Of a stretch of DNA of 64,000 nt, positions 1-7,852 are shown piece by piece. The stretch is from a virus: positions 1-64,000 of the IMG/VR virus record IMGVR_UViG_3300037827_000551. One strand, 5' to 3'. Numbering within the stretch: the stretch's first letter is position 1; each line of letters opens with the position of its first letter. The notes under the pieces were generated by a model. It did not search any database, had not been told where the DNA came from, and saw only the letters and a program-made list of their open reading frames with translations. The position numbers and the translations under genes are program-made.

Positions 1-17
1 AACCCGGAGACTAAGCC

Positions 18-617
18 ATGTCCAAAGTTCAAATTATGCCTGATCGCCTCGAACGATTTGCATCTGTCCATCTTCGCAAGGGGAAGGGTGAAGGTGGAAA
101 TGGCCACATCGATGTCTGCGCCATGCAAGCTGCCGACTGGCTCGCTGGTGGAGATGGGAAAACCGACGCTCCTGAATGCGTGTGCCCCGTAATTGGGGCA
201 TACGTGATGAAGCTCAACGACTCAGAATTATTCGAGCATCACCGCGATGACTTGAAGCCGTTTATTCCGAGGATCATCGGGACGAGGGGTGATCTGGCGT
301 GCATGGTTGCAAGAGCGGAAATTGCCGCCAAGCATGTTGCCAAGCACGCCGAGTCCGCCGCCTGGTCCGCCAAGTTCGCCACCGAGTCCGCCGCTTGGTA
401 CGCCACCAAGTGTGCCCAGTACGCCGCCATGTGTGCCACGTCCGCCACCGAGTCCACCGCTTGGTACGCCACCGAGTCCGCCGAGTACGCCGCCCGGTAC
501 GCCTTCGAGTGTGCCAAGTGCGCCGCCGAGTCCACCGCCAAGATTCTGGTCAATTGTCTCGAATGCCTTGAGGAAATGATTCAGGTTGGAGGTGAATCCA
601 ATGCCCACAATCGTTGA
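18..617 (+). CDS. Alanine-repeat protein, unknown function
   Basis: Function unknown; 199 residues. Residues 1-95 are mixed sequence with the block MKLNDSELFEHH. Residues about 100-175 are a low-complexity alanine-rich tract of short units such as ESAAWYAT and ESAEYAAR, likely a long helix. The end reads NCLECLEEMIQVGG. ATG 18 follows GGAGA. A close relative lies on the other strand at 26351-26857 with a different number of repeat units and a different N-terminus, so the pair arose by inverted duplication. The repeat DNA is GCC-rich and open in several frames; this frame is chosen because the unique flanking sequence is conserved between the two copies and it has a ribosome-binding site. Confidence 0.75.
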   Translation: MSKVQIMPDRLERFASVHLRKGKGEGGNGHIDVCAMQAADWLAGGDGKTDAPECVCPVIGAYVMKLNDSELFEHHRDDLKPFIPRIIGTRGDLACMVARAEIAAKHVAKHAESAAWSAKFATESAAWYATKCAQYAAMCATSATESTAWYATESAEYAARYAFECAKCAAESTAKILVNCLECLEEMIQVGGESNAHNR

Positions 618-1551
618 TAGTACCGGTAACGAACTCGACTGCGGCCGAATCGATGTGCTGACAATTCCACCGCATGGCATTCTGGTCGACTGGAGCAAAA
701 ACATTGGCCGTGGCGGTGTTCGCCCACCGGTAAACGACTCGCTCATTGCCTTGGCCAAGGACATGCTGCCCAAGCGAAAGGCTGGCGACACCGAGGACGG
801 CTCCAGCGGTCAACTGGAACCCGTGATCTGCCGCCGCCTGAAAAGCAAGCAAGTCCAGATCGTCAGCGGTTACAGGCGGCTCGCGGCGGCCCTGGAGTTG
901 GTCGACGGAGGGGTGTGCCCCGATTTCAAGCTCAAGTGCTCGGTTTCGGAGATGTCCGACGGCGAAGCCGCCTTGGTCAACATCGCCGAGAACCTGCTCC
1001 GCGAAGATCCAGAGCCCGTCCAAACCGGTCACGCCGTGCGAATGTTGATCGAGGACTACGGATTCACGTTGGTCCAGGTTGCCAATCGGCTCAAGCAGAC
1101 CGAGGACAGACTCAGTAAATGGGTTAAACTCACGGCACTTTCAAGTAGAATCCAGAGCACTGTAACCAACGGTGACATGTCGGTTCACGCGGCCCTGGAA
1201 TTAGCCGAGATCCCTTCCGGTGAGCAGTCCCAGGTGTTTGAGGAGCTGAAGTCCAAGGGTAAGGTGACGGCCAAGAAGGTGCGGGAGAAGCGCAGGGAGA
1301 AGACAAAAATCCACGACATGGTCGAAGGGTTGCCAACCGGAAAGCAATTAGCCAATAGCCTTGGTTCTATCCACCGCACCCCCCGAGAGTTAGCCGCATT
1401 CATCGAGCTAAAAACCGGCCCGCTTGAACCAGGGAGTTCGCTGGCCTGCTCATTGATCGATTACCTTGATGGGAAGATTGATGACGACGAAATTAGTCGG
1501 GCGTGGGACGAAAGCTTTTATCGAATGGCGGAAGAGGAGGTGGGACTGTGA
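601..1551 (+). CDS. ParB/Spo0J-like DNA-binding protein
   Basis: 316 residues. The N-terminal third has the ParB nuclease-like fold signature: LEPVICRRL, then SGYRRLAAALEL (the GxRR-like box) and VNIAENLLRED (the ENxxRE box). A helix-turn-helix follows (GFTLVQVANRLKQTEDRLSKWVKL), as in ParB/Spo0J/RepB proteins, which bind centromere-like sites; phage members may also regulate transcription or nick DNA. ATG 601 is preferred over an in-frame TTG at 586 because GGAGGTG lies just before it. It starts within the last codons of the Ala-repeat gene. No ParA partner is seen in the window, so plasmid-style partition is not supported. Confidence 0.85.
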   Translation: MPTIVDSTGNELDCGRIDVLTIPPHGILVDWSKNIGRGGVRPPVNDSLIALAKDMLPKRKAGDTEDGSSGQLEPVICRRLKSKQVQIVSGYRRLAAALELVDGGVCPDFKLKCSVSEMSDGEAALVNIAENLLREDPEPVQTGHAVRMLIEDYGFTLVQVANRLKQTEDRLSKWVKLTALSSRIQSTVTNGDMSVHAALELAEIPSGEQSQVFEELKSKGKVTAKKVREKRREKTKIHDMVEGLPTGKQLANSLGSIHRTPRELAAFIELKTGPLEPGSSLACSLIDYLDGKIDDDEISRAWDESFYRMAEEEVGL

Positions 1552-1739
1552 GGCTGTACCAAGTCGCCGAAAATAGCATCATTAATCTCGATTTTATGAC
1601 CGGCGCTAATCGAGAGGAATCTATCGACGAAATTCGTGTCGTGATTTTCTTTGGAAAAGACGAATTTGTAGTTTTCGGTTACAACGCGATAGTTTTCTGG
1701 TCATTCCTCCTTCGTCAATGCAAGGATGGCAAATCATGA
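1548..1739 (+). CDS. Small protein, unknown function
   Basis: 63 residues starting VRLYQVAENS. GTG 1548 overlaps the stop of the ParB-like gene (GTGA) and follows GAGGAGGTGG, so it is translationally coupled. It is hydrophobic and beta-rich with an IRVVIFFGKDEFVVFGYN stretch. No family recognised. Confidence 0.65.
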   Translation: MRLYQVAENSIINLDFMTGANREESIDEIRVVIFFGKDEFVVFGYNAIVFWSFLLRQCKDGKS

Positions 1740-2041
1740 TGAATCAGCGCGACTTCGACGACAAGGTCTCTGGATTACGGGCTGCAAAAGAAGATTCTGC
1801 CGCGATTGACCCAAAACGATCCACCAGGGCATTCATCGCGGCCACCGAACGGCACTTTGGCGGCGAGCCGAGTTTTGTTTATGGCGAATGGGAGCCGTCG
1901 GGCAAGAAGTGTCCTGATCGGCCTGGCGGATCGTTTCTGGTCGCCGAACGATCCGTGACGACCACTGATGGCATCTTGGTTCAAACCGAATGCAGGTGCC
2001 TGGCCTGTGGAACGACCTGGATTGATTGGGAGGAGGAATGA
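1736..2041 (+). CDS. Small protein with C-terminal cysteine motif
   Basis: 101 residues, start ATG 1736 overlapping the previous stop (ATGA). The C-terminal part has Cys in KKCPDRPGG and then CRCLACGTTW, a possible incomplete zinc ribbon. Function unknown. An upstream in-frame ATG at 1718 has no better ribosome-binding site. Confidence 0.65.
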   Translation: MMNQRDFDDKVSGLRAAKEDSAAIDPKRSTRAFIAATERHFGGEPSFVYGEWEPSGKKCPDRPGGSFLVAERSVTTTDGILVQTECRCLACGTTWIDWEEE

Positions 2042-2042
2042 G

Positions 2043-2477
2043 ATGGGAATGATTCCGATAACCCAGTCCCGCGTGAAACTCTTGGCCGGTGTCGACGAGC
2101 GCGGCGTCTACGGAACAGCCCCCAGTTGGAAATTCTACTGGGCGATCATCCGAACAGTCGGCGGTAATTACCGACTTGAAGAGAAGTTGGTCCGCGACGA
2201 CGGTGAACCCATCGTTCAGCGGAACGGAAAATTGCGCAGGACTCGTGACAAGGTATCGAAATATCGAGCCATGACGATGATCGAGGACGAGATCTTGTTT
2301 CATTTGGCCGGCGATATGTGGTACTCGATCTTCGGCAGCGTGCGGGAGTGGGAGGCTAGCCGGCCCTGGAATGGTGATTCTGGACCATGCGAGGCTCAGG
2401 GCGAGGTGGAAATTACCGAGGTCGATCCTGTTTCGGCTTTGCCTGAAGATGGCTTAGAATTGACCGTAGAACCCTAG
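2043..2477 (+). CDS. Hypothetical protein
   Basis: 144 residues beginning MGMIPITQSRVKLL. ATG 2043 follows GGAGGAGGA one base after the previous stop. Charged, no recognised domain. It lies directly before the cytosine methyltransferase. Confidence 0.6.
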   Translation: MGMIPITQSRVKLLAGVDERGVYGTAPSWKFYWAIIRTVGGNYRLEEKLVRDDGEPIVQRNGKLRRTRDKVSKYRAMTMIEDEILFHLAGDMWYSIFGSVREWEASRPWNGDSGPCEAQGEVEITEVDPVSALPEDGLELTVEP

Positions 2478-2497
2478 AATAGAAAGGAGGTGATTTC

Positions 2498-3263
2498 GTG
2501 AAGTTTGGCAGTCTCTTTGCTGGAATCGGCGGCTTTTGATTTGGGACTAGAGAAAGCGGGGATGACCTGTGAGTGGCAAGTCGAAATCGACCCGTTCTGT
2601 CGACGAGTCCTCGAAAAGCATTGGCCCACTGTTCGGCGCCATGAGGACATCCGATCATTTCCCTCCGATGGAGACTGGGGAGTCGATCTCATCTGCGGAG
2701 GATTTCCATGCCAGGACATTAGCCTCGCGGGGAACATGGCGGGAATCCAGGCGGACCGATCCGGACTGTGGAGCGAATACTTCCGAATCGTTAGCGTTTT
2801 ACGACCGCGAGTCATTGTCGTGGAGAACGTATCAGCTCTCCTTTTTAACGGGATTGACCGAGTTTGCGGAGACCTGGCCACGATCGGCTATGACGCGGAA
2901 TGGGAAGTTATTTCGGCGTGCATGTTCGGTGCCCCACATTCACGGGAAAGACTGTTCGTTATTGCCTACCCTTACGAAGTCGGATGGGACGACAAGAGGA
3001 AATATTTTAACGGACGCCATGAATTACCGCCCCGATGCGACGCATGGAAAGCCTCGCCGAGTCAGAGCGGATGGAAGTTCGTTCAGCGCTGGATTATCCA
3101 GGCTATGGAAACTGGCCTCGGGTTTATCGCTCCCCGCGAACGCAGCGGAATGGCTGATGGGATACCCAGCCAACTGGACCGCATTGGAGCCCTCGGAAAC
3201 GCCGTCGTCCCCCAGATCGCCGAGTGGATCGGACGAATGATCCTGGAATCGGAGCAATCCTAA
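2498..3263 (+). CDS. DNA cytosine-C5 methyltransferase, frame change after codon 13
   Basis: Transfers a methyl group from S-adenosylmethionine to C5 of cytosine. GTG 2498 sits 7 bases after a strong AAAGGAGG. The first 13 codons read VKFGSLFAGIGGF (motif I), then UGA at 2537-2539; the rest of the protein lies in the +1 frame from GAT 2538 (DLGLEKAGM...). Further motifs: GGFPCQDIS (IV, catalytic Cys), ENV (VI), SRERLFVIA (VIII) and IGALGNAVVPQIAEWIG (IX/X). Joined, it is about 254 residues with all core motifs, rather short in the target-recognition region. TTT TGA T has the geometry of the prfB +1 frameshift, but a base insertion or sequencing error in the run of four Ts is equally possible. 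Using TTG 2505 alone would lose motif I. Confidence 0.85.
2536..2540 (+). other. Possible +1 frameshift site in methyltransferase
   Basis: The run TTTTGAT puts UGA directly after a Phe codon; shifting one base forward gives Phe-Asp and restores the conserved GGFDLGLE. This mirrors CUU UGA C of bacterial prfB. No clear AGGGGG-like stimulator is present a few bases upstream (only GGCGGC), so programmed use is unproven. Confidence 0.4.
2569..3240 (+). CDS. Overlapping-frame protein inside the C5 methyltransferase
   Basis: A 223-residue frame, GTG 2569, lying entirely inside the methyltransferase gene in another frame. It resembles a family often encoded beside or across phage C5 methyltransferases: SLSWRTYQLSFL, then FAETWPRSAMTRNGKLF, then SLLPTLTKSDG, and near the end EWLMGYPANWTALEP followed by SETPSSPRSP. 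The last block is read from the same bases that encode LGNAVVPQIAEW in the methyltransferase frame. No function is established. Whether it is translated here is uncertain: there is no good ribosome-binding site at 2569 and a later start is possible. Confidence 0.5.
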   Translation: MSGKSKSTRSVDESSKSIGPLFGAMRTSDHFPPMETGESISSAEDFHARTLASRGTWRESRRTDPDCGANTSESLAFYDRESLSWRTYQLSFLTGLTEFAETWPRSAMTRNGKLFRRACSVPHIHGKDCSLLPTLTKSDGTTRGNILTDAMNYRPDATHGKPRRVRADGSSFSAGLSRLWKLASGLSLPANAAEWLMGYPANWTALEPSETPSSPRSPSGSDE

Positions 3264-3283
3264 CCCTAGAAAGGAATTCCCAA

Positions 3284-3784
3284 ATGTCCGACGAAGAAAT
3301 CAAGTCCCTCTGCTTGGCCATGGCGAAACGTGGTGTCAAACTCAGCCGCAAGGCCCTGTTTCAACAAGGTGTTCCTCCTTGTGGCGGGCGACTCCAGAAA
3401 ATCATTTACGAAGTTCGGGCTGAGCTGAAGCTTCGCGGGGCCAAGCGACCACCGGTCAGAAGTACACGAGAGGTTCTTGATGCAATCGAGGTCATTGATA
3501 CCGAGCCGGAGCTTGACGAGGATTCTCGCGACGCGATCGATGCCCGAATCAGGGCGGCACACGCAGCCAAACGGGCCGCCTTCGAGAAAGGCCACCGCGA
3601 TCGCAAGAATGCGGGGTCGCACTATCATGCCCGGTTCAGCGATCCGGTCGAATCTTGTCAGGGTCAAGTGAGCAGGGTTCAAAAAAGATCACTGGATTGC
3701 GCTTTACGCCGACTGTCAGTGGGCGAGGGACATTACCAAGTGGGGGCTGGGTACTACCATTTTCGCGGAGGGGAATCAGAGTGA
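3284..3784 (+). CDS. Possible DNA-binding protein
   Basis: 166 residues; ATG 3284 follows AGAAAGGA. The N-terminus MSDEEIKSLCLAMAKRG with KLSRKALFQQGV resembles the helix-turn-helix of KfrA-like proteins; the middle is acidic then Lys/Arg/Ala-rich and helical (RIRAAHAAKRAAFEKGHR). DNA binding is inferred only. The stop overlaps the next start (GTGA). Confidence 0.6.
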   Translation: MSDEEIKSLCLAMAKRGVKLSRKALFQQGVPPCGGRLQKIIYEVRAELKLRGAKRPPVRSTREVLDAIEVIDTEPELDEDSRDAIDARIRAAHAAKRAAFEKGHRDRKNAGSHYHARFSDPVESCQGQVSRVQKRSLDCALRRLSVGEGHYQVGAGYYHFRGGESE

Positions 3785-4221
3785 AGATCGCATTCGATAT
3801 TGGCGGTGTAATTAGCCGCTATCCACGCCAAATGGAGCGACTGATTTACTGGTTTCGGACGGTCTATGCCGACATTTATATACTTACGGATATGAATCCA
3901 GGTGACGCACGATCCGCTCTCAGGGAAAACGGACTACTTGGGTGCTTCTCGGATAATCGAATACTTTCCGCCGATTGGTCCAAGCATGGAGATCGGTGCA
4001 AATCCATCCTGATGGCTGAACACAGGATCGACATCTTGATCGATGACCGGCCTGATTACTGCGCCGAGGGCGATTTCATCGGCCTGGTGCTTTCTCCTCG
4101 GCCGAGCGTACCGTATTACCATCCGGCATGGGTGAATAAGTCGACTCCGGCCGTTTGTGTTCCGCCAGAAGAGTACGAGGAATTCAAGAGGTGGAAATCC
4201 TCCCAAGAGGTGGAAAAATGA
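3781..4221 (+). CDS. HAD-like phosphatase or nucleotidase
   Basis: 146 residues from GTG 3781, preceded by GGAGGGG. It begins VKIAFDIGGVIS, the motif I Asp of the haloacid dehalogenase superfamily with the second acid replaced by Gly, followed by YILTDMN (motif II) and DILIDDRPDY (motif IV). Its small size, with no large cap, fits phage 5'-nucleotidase-like members, which may act on nucleotides; the substrate cannot be read. The missing second Asp means it might bind rather than hydrolyse. Confidence 0.65.
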   Translation: MKIAFDIGGVISRYPRQMERLIYWFRTVYADIYILTDMNPGDARSALRENGLLGCFSDNRILSADWSKHGDRCKSILMAEHRIDILIDDRPDYCAEGDFIGLVLSPRPSVPYYHPAWVNKSTPAVCVPPEEYEEFKRWKSSQEVEK

Positions 4222-4451
4222 ACCCGAGAGCCATCCTCTTTTACGCGGCCTTTCCGATAACCGGAATGCTGTTCATCGTCGCCCTGATCATGTACGTGAG
4301 CGGATTCCTATCCCATCACGCGGCAAACGTATTTGATGCTACCGGTGATCTCATTGATAACTATTTGCTTTGGTGGGGGAATTGGTGCTTTCGGAAGAGG
4401 GGCGGCTATGAACTCCGAATCACAGGGGAACGAGATGACGCTCGGCGATAA
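4218..4451 (+). CDS. Small membrane protein
   Basis: 77 residues, ATG 4218 after AAGAGGTGG and overlapping the previous stop. One hydrophobic segment (ILFYAAFPITGMLFIVALIM) predicts a single membrane helix near the N-terminus, followed by a charged tail. Role unknown. Confidence 0.6.
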   Translation: MNPRAILFYAAFPITGMLFIVALIMYVSGFLSHHAANVFDATGDLIDNYLLWWGNWCFRKRGGYELRITGERDDARR

Positions 4452-4644
4452 ACCAGAAGAGACGATCGACAGGTCACCGTTAACCCTCAACGATCTTACT
4501 CAGATCGCCGACCTTTTGTTCTGCGCCCTCGACAAAGAAGAGGAAGAAGGATGGAAATGGATTCCAACTCCCAAGTGCGGAAATTTTGTTGCGGTTTGTA
4601 AAATTGGGTTACCCAAGGAGGACCAGGATGGCGCTCGGCGATAA
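4408..4644 (+). CDS. Small acidic protein
   Basis: 78 residues from ATG 4408 (AAGAGGGG upstream); an alternative ATG 4435 (MTLGDKPEE) also has a ribosome-binding-like AGGGG. It overlaps the membrane-protein gene by 44 bases. It contains GWKWIPTPKCGNFVAV, a block echoed by KCGDFVAV in the 9537-10016 protein, suggesting related small phage proteins. Confidence 0.5.
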   Translation: MNSESQGNEMTLGDKPEETIDRSPLTLNDLTQIADLLFCALDKEEEEGWKWIPTPKCGNFVAVCKIGLPKEDQDGARR

Positions 4645-5050
4645 ACTTACGCCCGAGGAACTGGCCGTGTTCGATCGAGCTAAGCCCGGAAGGGCGAATA
4701 AATACAGGGCGGTTCGCACTGAGTACAATGGCAGGAAGTGGCCGTCGAAGGCCCACGCCGAACACGCGGCAAACCTGGATAGCCTTGTGCTCGCTGGCGA
4801 AGTTGCCTGGTATCTGATTGAGGTGCCGATTTCGTTGGGGGTGCCCGAGAACAGGTATGTCGTAGACTTTCTTGTTGGCATCAGGTATATGGTCAATACT
4901 TACTATATTCACGCCGAAGAGGTCAAGGGCGTCGAGACCGCCAAATTCCGGCGGGACAAGCGCCTGTGGAAAAGCTACGGACCGTTCCCCTTGAAGGTTT
5001 TTTACAGAGACCACGTCGAAATCATTGGACCCGAAAGGAGAAGGACGTGA
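4628..5050 (+). CDS. DUF1064 PD-(D/E)XK nuclease-like protein
   Basis: 140 residues from ATG 4628, preceded by AAGGAGG. It carries the DUF1064 pattern found in many phages: KYRAVRTEYNGRKWPSKAHAEH (conserved Glu), then RYVVDFLV (Asp) and EEVKGVET (E-x-K), matching the PD-(D/E)XK catalytic set. Members are thought to cut branched DNA or act in recombination; activity is inferred from the fold. Its position in the DNA-metabolism block fits. Confidence 0.8.
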   Translation: MALGDKLTPEELAVFDRAKPGRANKYRAVRTEYNGRKWPSKAHAEHAANLDSLVLAGEVAWYLIEVPISLGVPENRYVVDFLVGIRYMVNTYYIHAEEVKGVETAKFRRDKRLWKSYGPFPLKVFYRDHVEIIGPERRRT

Positions 5051-5232
5051 AGCCACTCATAGTTTTCATGAGCGGGCACCCATGTGATCCAAATGGATTT
5101 AACACATCCGAAGAATTAAAAGAGTTCTTGAATAGGGCAACAAACCCGAGGGAGTGGACGGTTTACATCAGGATGGACGATGTATGGGGGAGCAACTTGG
5201 GTCGAACTGCCGAGAGGAGCGAAAAATCATGA
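5047..5232 (+). CDS. Small protein, unknown function
   Basis: 61 residues from GTG 5047, coupled to the upstream stop (GTGA) with AAAGGAG before it. Sequence VKPLIVFMSGHPCDPNGF. No family recognised. Confidence 0.5.
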   Translation: MKPLIVFMSGHPCDPNGFNTSEELKEFLNRATNPREWTVYIRMDDVWGSNLGRTAERSEKS

Positions 5233-6521
5233 TCGAGCCATGGAATGAGGAAAATCAGGCCGAGATGCGGCGGTACGCCAAGGACGACAAGCCGTGTGCC
5301 GCCGCGATGGCGGAGATCGACCGGCTGGAAAAAGCCCTCGAAGTGGCACGCCTGACGTACACCAATCTCAGTAAAACAGCAGGGAGTCGCATCGAGGAAC
5401 TAAAATCGGAGGCCGAGTGGATGAACAATGCCTTGGCCGAGAAAGGTAACTGCTTGGATTACTGGAAAGTCATGGCTGATGTCCGCTGGACAGAAATCGA
5501 AACCCTTGAAGCTCAACTCGCCGCCCGCGACCAGCATGGCCAGAGTGGTTTAACACGAGAGAAAGGTGGCGAGATGGAGTACAGTGTAGGAGACAGGATA
5601 GACATGAGCACGGCACGCACGATACTCGAAGCGTATGCGCCCGATTACAACATCCACGAACGCGCCGTGGCAACCCGCGCCGCTCTGGCCGAGATTGATC
5701 GGTTGACTGGCGAGCTTATAAAGGCGGCCACTACTCGTGACAACTGGGCGAGAATAGCGGAAATTAATAGAGTCGACGTCGAACGGCTGACAAAAGCTCT
5801 GGCCGAAGAGGAGAACAAGGTTCGCGACCTCACAGCGGCACGAGATGACCAACTGAAAGCCAAGGATGCCGAGATCGAACGGCTGACAAAAGTTGGCAAC
5901 GGACTGTTGGGTTCCTACCGTGCGATGGAATCGGAACTCGCCTCGCTCAAGACTCAACTCGCCGCCCGCGAACAGCCGGCGAAGGAGACGCCGGGTTACG
6001 TCGTGAAAAGCATCAATGAAGCTCTCGCTATACTGAACGAACATCGATTCGGAGGTGGTGTTGGATGGGCTCCATGGAGTTACGGCTCGATTCACAACGC
6101 GGAAGATCCTGTCCAGGTCGGTCGATGTCATGACATGACCATGAGTCCAGAATTAGCGATTTGGATTGCTGCTGGACTCCGCGACAACGCGCCGCCGGCC
6201 AAGGAGATGTCTCCAGAAGAGATTGTCGATGTTTTAAACCAATTCTCGTGGCGAGGAGAGTCTCGATGGGTTGTTTCCAAAACCTTTAAAGGCGGATGGT
6301 TGGCCAATATTTTCGGTGGTCCATGCGCAGGTCCAATAGATGCCCGCCTTGCCGCCGAGAAACTGCTCCGGGGTGACGCGGTGAAATCCAAGGTCACGGC
6401 TGATTCGGTCACGATGACCAGCGTCGACGTTTTGGCTGAACGAATAGAGAGGAGCGAGGCTCGAATCACAGTTCTCGAAACCGCCGTTGCCGCAATCGAT
6501 CGGCGAGGAGTAAAGACGTGA
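5229..6521 (+). CDS. Coiled-coil protein
   Basis: 430 residues from ATG 5229 (GAGAGGAG upstream). Two long coiled-coil segments (about residues 20-110 and 150-250) contain repeated phrases AEIDRLEKAL, EAQLAARDQ, AEIERLTKV and TQLAAREQP, so the gene probably grew by internal duplication. A non-coiled domain follows (about 265-390: GGGVGWAPWSYGSIHNAEDP and SRWVVSKTFKGGW), then a short C-terminal coil (ERSEARITVLETAVAAIDRR). Function unknown; a scaffold or structural role is possible. Confidence 0.7.
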   Translation: MIEPWNEENQAEMRRYAKDDKPCAAAMAEIDRLEKALEVARLTYTNLSKTAGSRIEELKSEAEWMNNALAEKGNCLDYWKVMADVRWTEIETLEAQLAARDQHGQSGLTREKGGEMEYSVGDRIDMSTARTILEAYAPDYNIHERAVATRAALAEIDRLTGELIKAATTRDNWARIAEINRVDVERLTKALAEEENKVRDLTAARDDQLKAKDAEIERLTKVGNGLLGSYRAMESELASLKTQLAAREQPAKETPGYVVKSINEALAILNEHRFGGGVGWAPWSYGSIHNAEDPVQVGRCHDMTMSPELAIWIAAGLRDNAPPAKEMSPEEIVDVLNQFSWRGESRWVVSKTFKGGWLANIFGGPCAGPIDARLAAEKLLRGDAVKSKVTADSVTMTSVDVLAERIERSEARITVLETAVAAIDRRGVKT

Positions 6522-7021
6522 CCATTATCCTTCTTTGGCTATTCCTGCGCCCAATACCCGAGCCCTACGCCCATCTGGTCGCGGGCCTCGATCACCGCCG
6601 CTACGTGATTCGCGAGGCATGCTCCTCTGTCTTGGACCGCAAGATGCGAGAACAAGGTCGAGAAGCCGCCTGGTGGACCTGGGTAGCCTCGCTGCGAGCT
6701 AGGTCACCCGAGGCGCGATGGCGACTCTATGCTTTGCTGTCGAGCGAAGAGAGCCCCGCCGTGAGACTATGCCAGGTCTGCGGCGGACCACGGCACTGCA
6801 AGATATGGACACCATACTGTGTGATCTGTGGAGCGACACGATGGCCGACGGTCGAAGTCGGTGGGGGACTGATCGCCATGTGCGACAGCCCCGATCGCGG
6901 TCATACGCCGAAGCTAGCCAATGGGTGCAAGGACTGCGGGGTCGATCACGGGGCATTGCCGAATGGCCAGAGGATTTGTTGGAATTGCCATGGGGCCGGG
7001 TTTCGATTTTACCGGAGGTGA
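6518..7021 (+). CDS. Zinc-ribbon protein
   Basis: 167 residues, GTG 6518 overlapping the previous stop. A short hydrophobic N-terminus (IILLWLFL) is followed by a basic helical stretch, then CQVCGG with CVICGA, and CKDCGVDHG with CWNCHGAG: two CxxC pairs that could bind two zinc ions. Phages often carry such miniproteins as regulators; nothing more specific can be said. Confidence 0.6.
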   Translation: MTIILLWLFLRPIPEPYAHLVAGLDHRRYVIREACSSVLDRKMREQGREAAWWTWVASLRARSPEARWRLYALLSSEESPAVRLCQVCGGPRHCKIWTPYCVICGATRWPTVEVGGGLIAMCDSPDRGHTPKLANGCKDCGVDHGALPNGQRICWNCHGAGFRFYRR

Positions 7022-7022
7022 T

Positions 7023-7250
7023 ATGAATGATCCGGAACAGCCATTCCAGTCCATTGAGATCATGCGATGCCCCTCATGTCGCGGTATGGGGGACCGCAAG
7101 ATTTTTCAGCTACTCTCCTGCCTTGGAGACAAAAACAGGAGTGAACTTCATGTGAAATGTCCGGTCGAGTGGTGCAAGCGGGTGTTTGTCGTTGAACTCT
7201 TAAGCCTTTTTGAATCGCCGCCTTGTGACCCGATCGAGAAGAACCCATGA
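7023..7250 (+). CDS. Small zinc-finger-like protein
   Basis: 75 residues, ATG 7023 behind GGAGGTG. MRCPSCRGMG near the start and CPVEWCKRVF later give two CxxC/CxxxxC pairs. Likely metal binding; role unknown. Confidence 0.55.
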   Translation: MNDPEQPFQSIEIMRCPSCRGMGDRKIFQLLSCLGDKNRSELHVKCPVEWCKRVFVVELLSLFESPPCDPIEKNP

Positions 7251-7519
7251 GTCGTGCTCAGTCCTGGACAAGATTCCGATTCAAGACGCGGTCCTATCCG
7301 GATATGCGGCCCGTCATCTTTCCGCCACCAGGCCCATGGTGGTGCTCGGGACGTGCCAGTGATGATAGTTATGCGATCATCATTTTTTGGTGCCCAAGCA
7401 AAACCAGAATCACGAGATACTGGCCCGACGCATTTGATATCGAGCCCGACGAGAACGTCGGACCGCCGCAATGGACCGATCGATTCCCGAAACCCGATTG
7501 GTGGGAGGCAACCCCGTGA
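7247..7519 (+). CDS. Small conserved phage protein, unknown function
   Basis: 90 residues, ATGA overlap with the previous stop. Rich in Trp, Tyr and Pro (PPPGPWWCSG, SYAIIIFWCP, TDRFPKPDWWE). The pattern 'RxY...PPPGPWW.SG...Y..I' resembles short phage proteins of unknown function often seen near methyltransferases. Confidence 0.55.
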   Translation: MSRAQSWTRFRFKTRSYPDMRPVIFPPPGPWWCSGRASDDSYAIIIFWCPSKTRITRYWPDAFDIEPDENVGPPQWTDRFPKPDWWEATP

Positions 7520-7555
7520 CCAACCCCGAACCCGAAAATCGGAAAAGAGTGAACC

Positions 7556-7852
7556 ATGATCCTCAAGATTGAGCAAAAGCACATTGACAAGGGATGTCAG
7601 TTCCGGCCATGGGAGTGCCCAGTTGCCCTGGCGTTTCTTGAAGAAAATCCAGGCTGCCGTGTTTCGGTCGGACCATGGACCATGGAAGTGTTTGAGTCGA
7701 GTGGATCGGAAAACTATGTCCAATTTGAGTTCCCCAAAATTCTCAGGGACTGGATCGAGAAATTCGATTTCCATGGAATAGCCGAGCCGATCACCGTTGA
7801 AATCCACAAGGTTTATGACAGCAGACTTGAAGTTGGCGGGGGCAAGCCATGA
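7556..7852 (+). CDS. Small protein, unknown function
   Basis: 98 residues from ATG 7556 beginning MILKIEQKHIDKG. The block CPVALAFLEENPG with VSVGPWTMEVF looks like a compact alpha/beta protein. Its stop overlaps the start of the methyltransferase (ATGA), so the two are probably co-translated. Confidence 0.55.
   Translation: MILKIEQKHIDKGCQFRPWECPVALAFLEENPGCRVSVGPWTMEVFESSGSENYVQFEFPKILRDWIEKFDFHGIAEPITVEIHKVYDSRLEVGGGKP

Noticed and set aside
289-579. Pro-Ser-rich reading frame inside the alanine-repeat gene (and its twin at 26368-26694)
   Set aside because: It is another frame of the same GCC-rich repeat DNA and has no ribosome-binding site; the flanking unique sequence is conserved only in the alanine frame.
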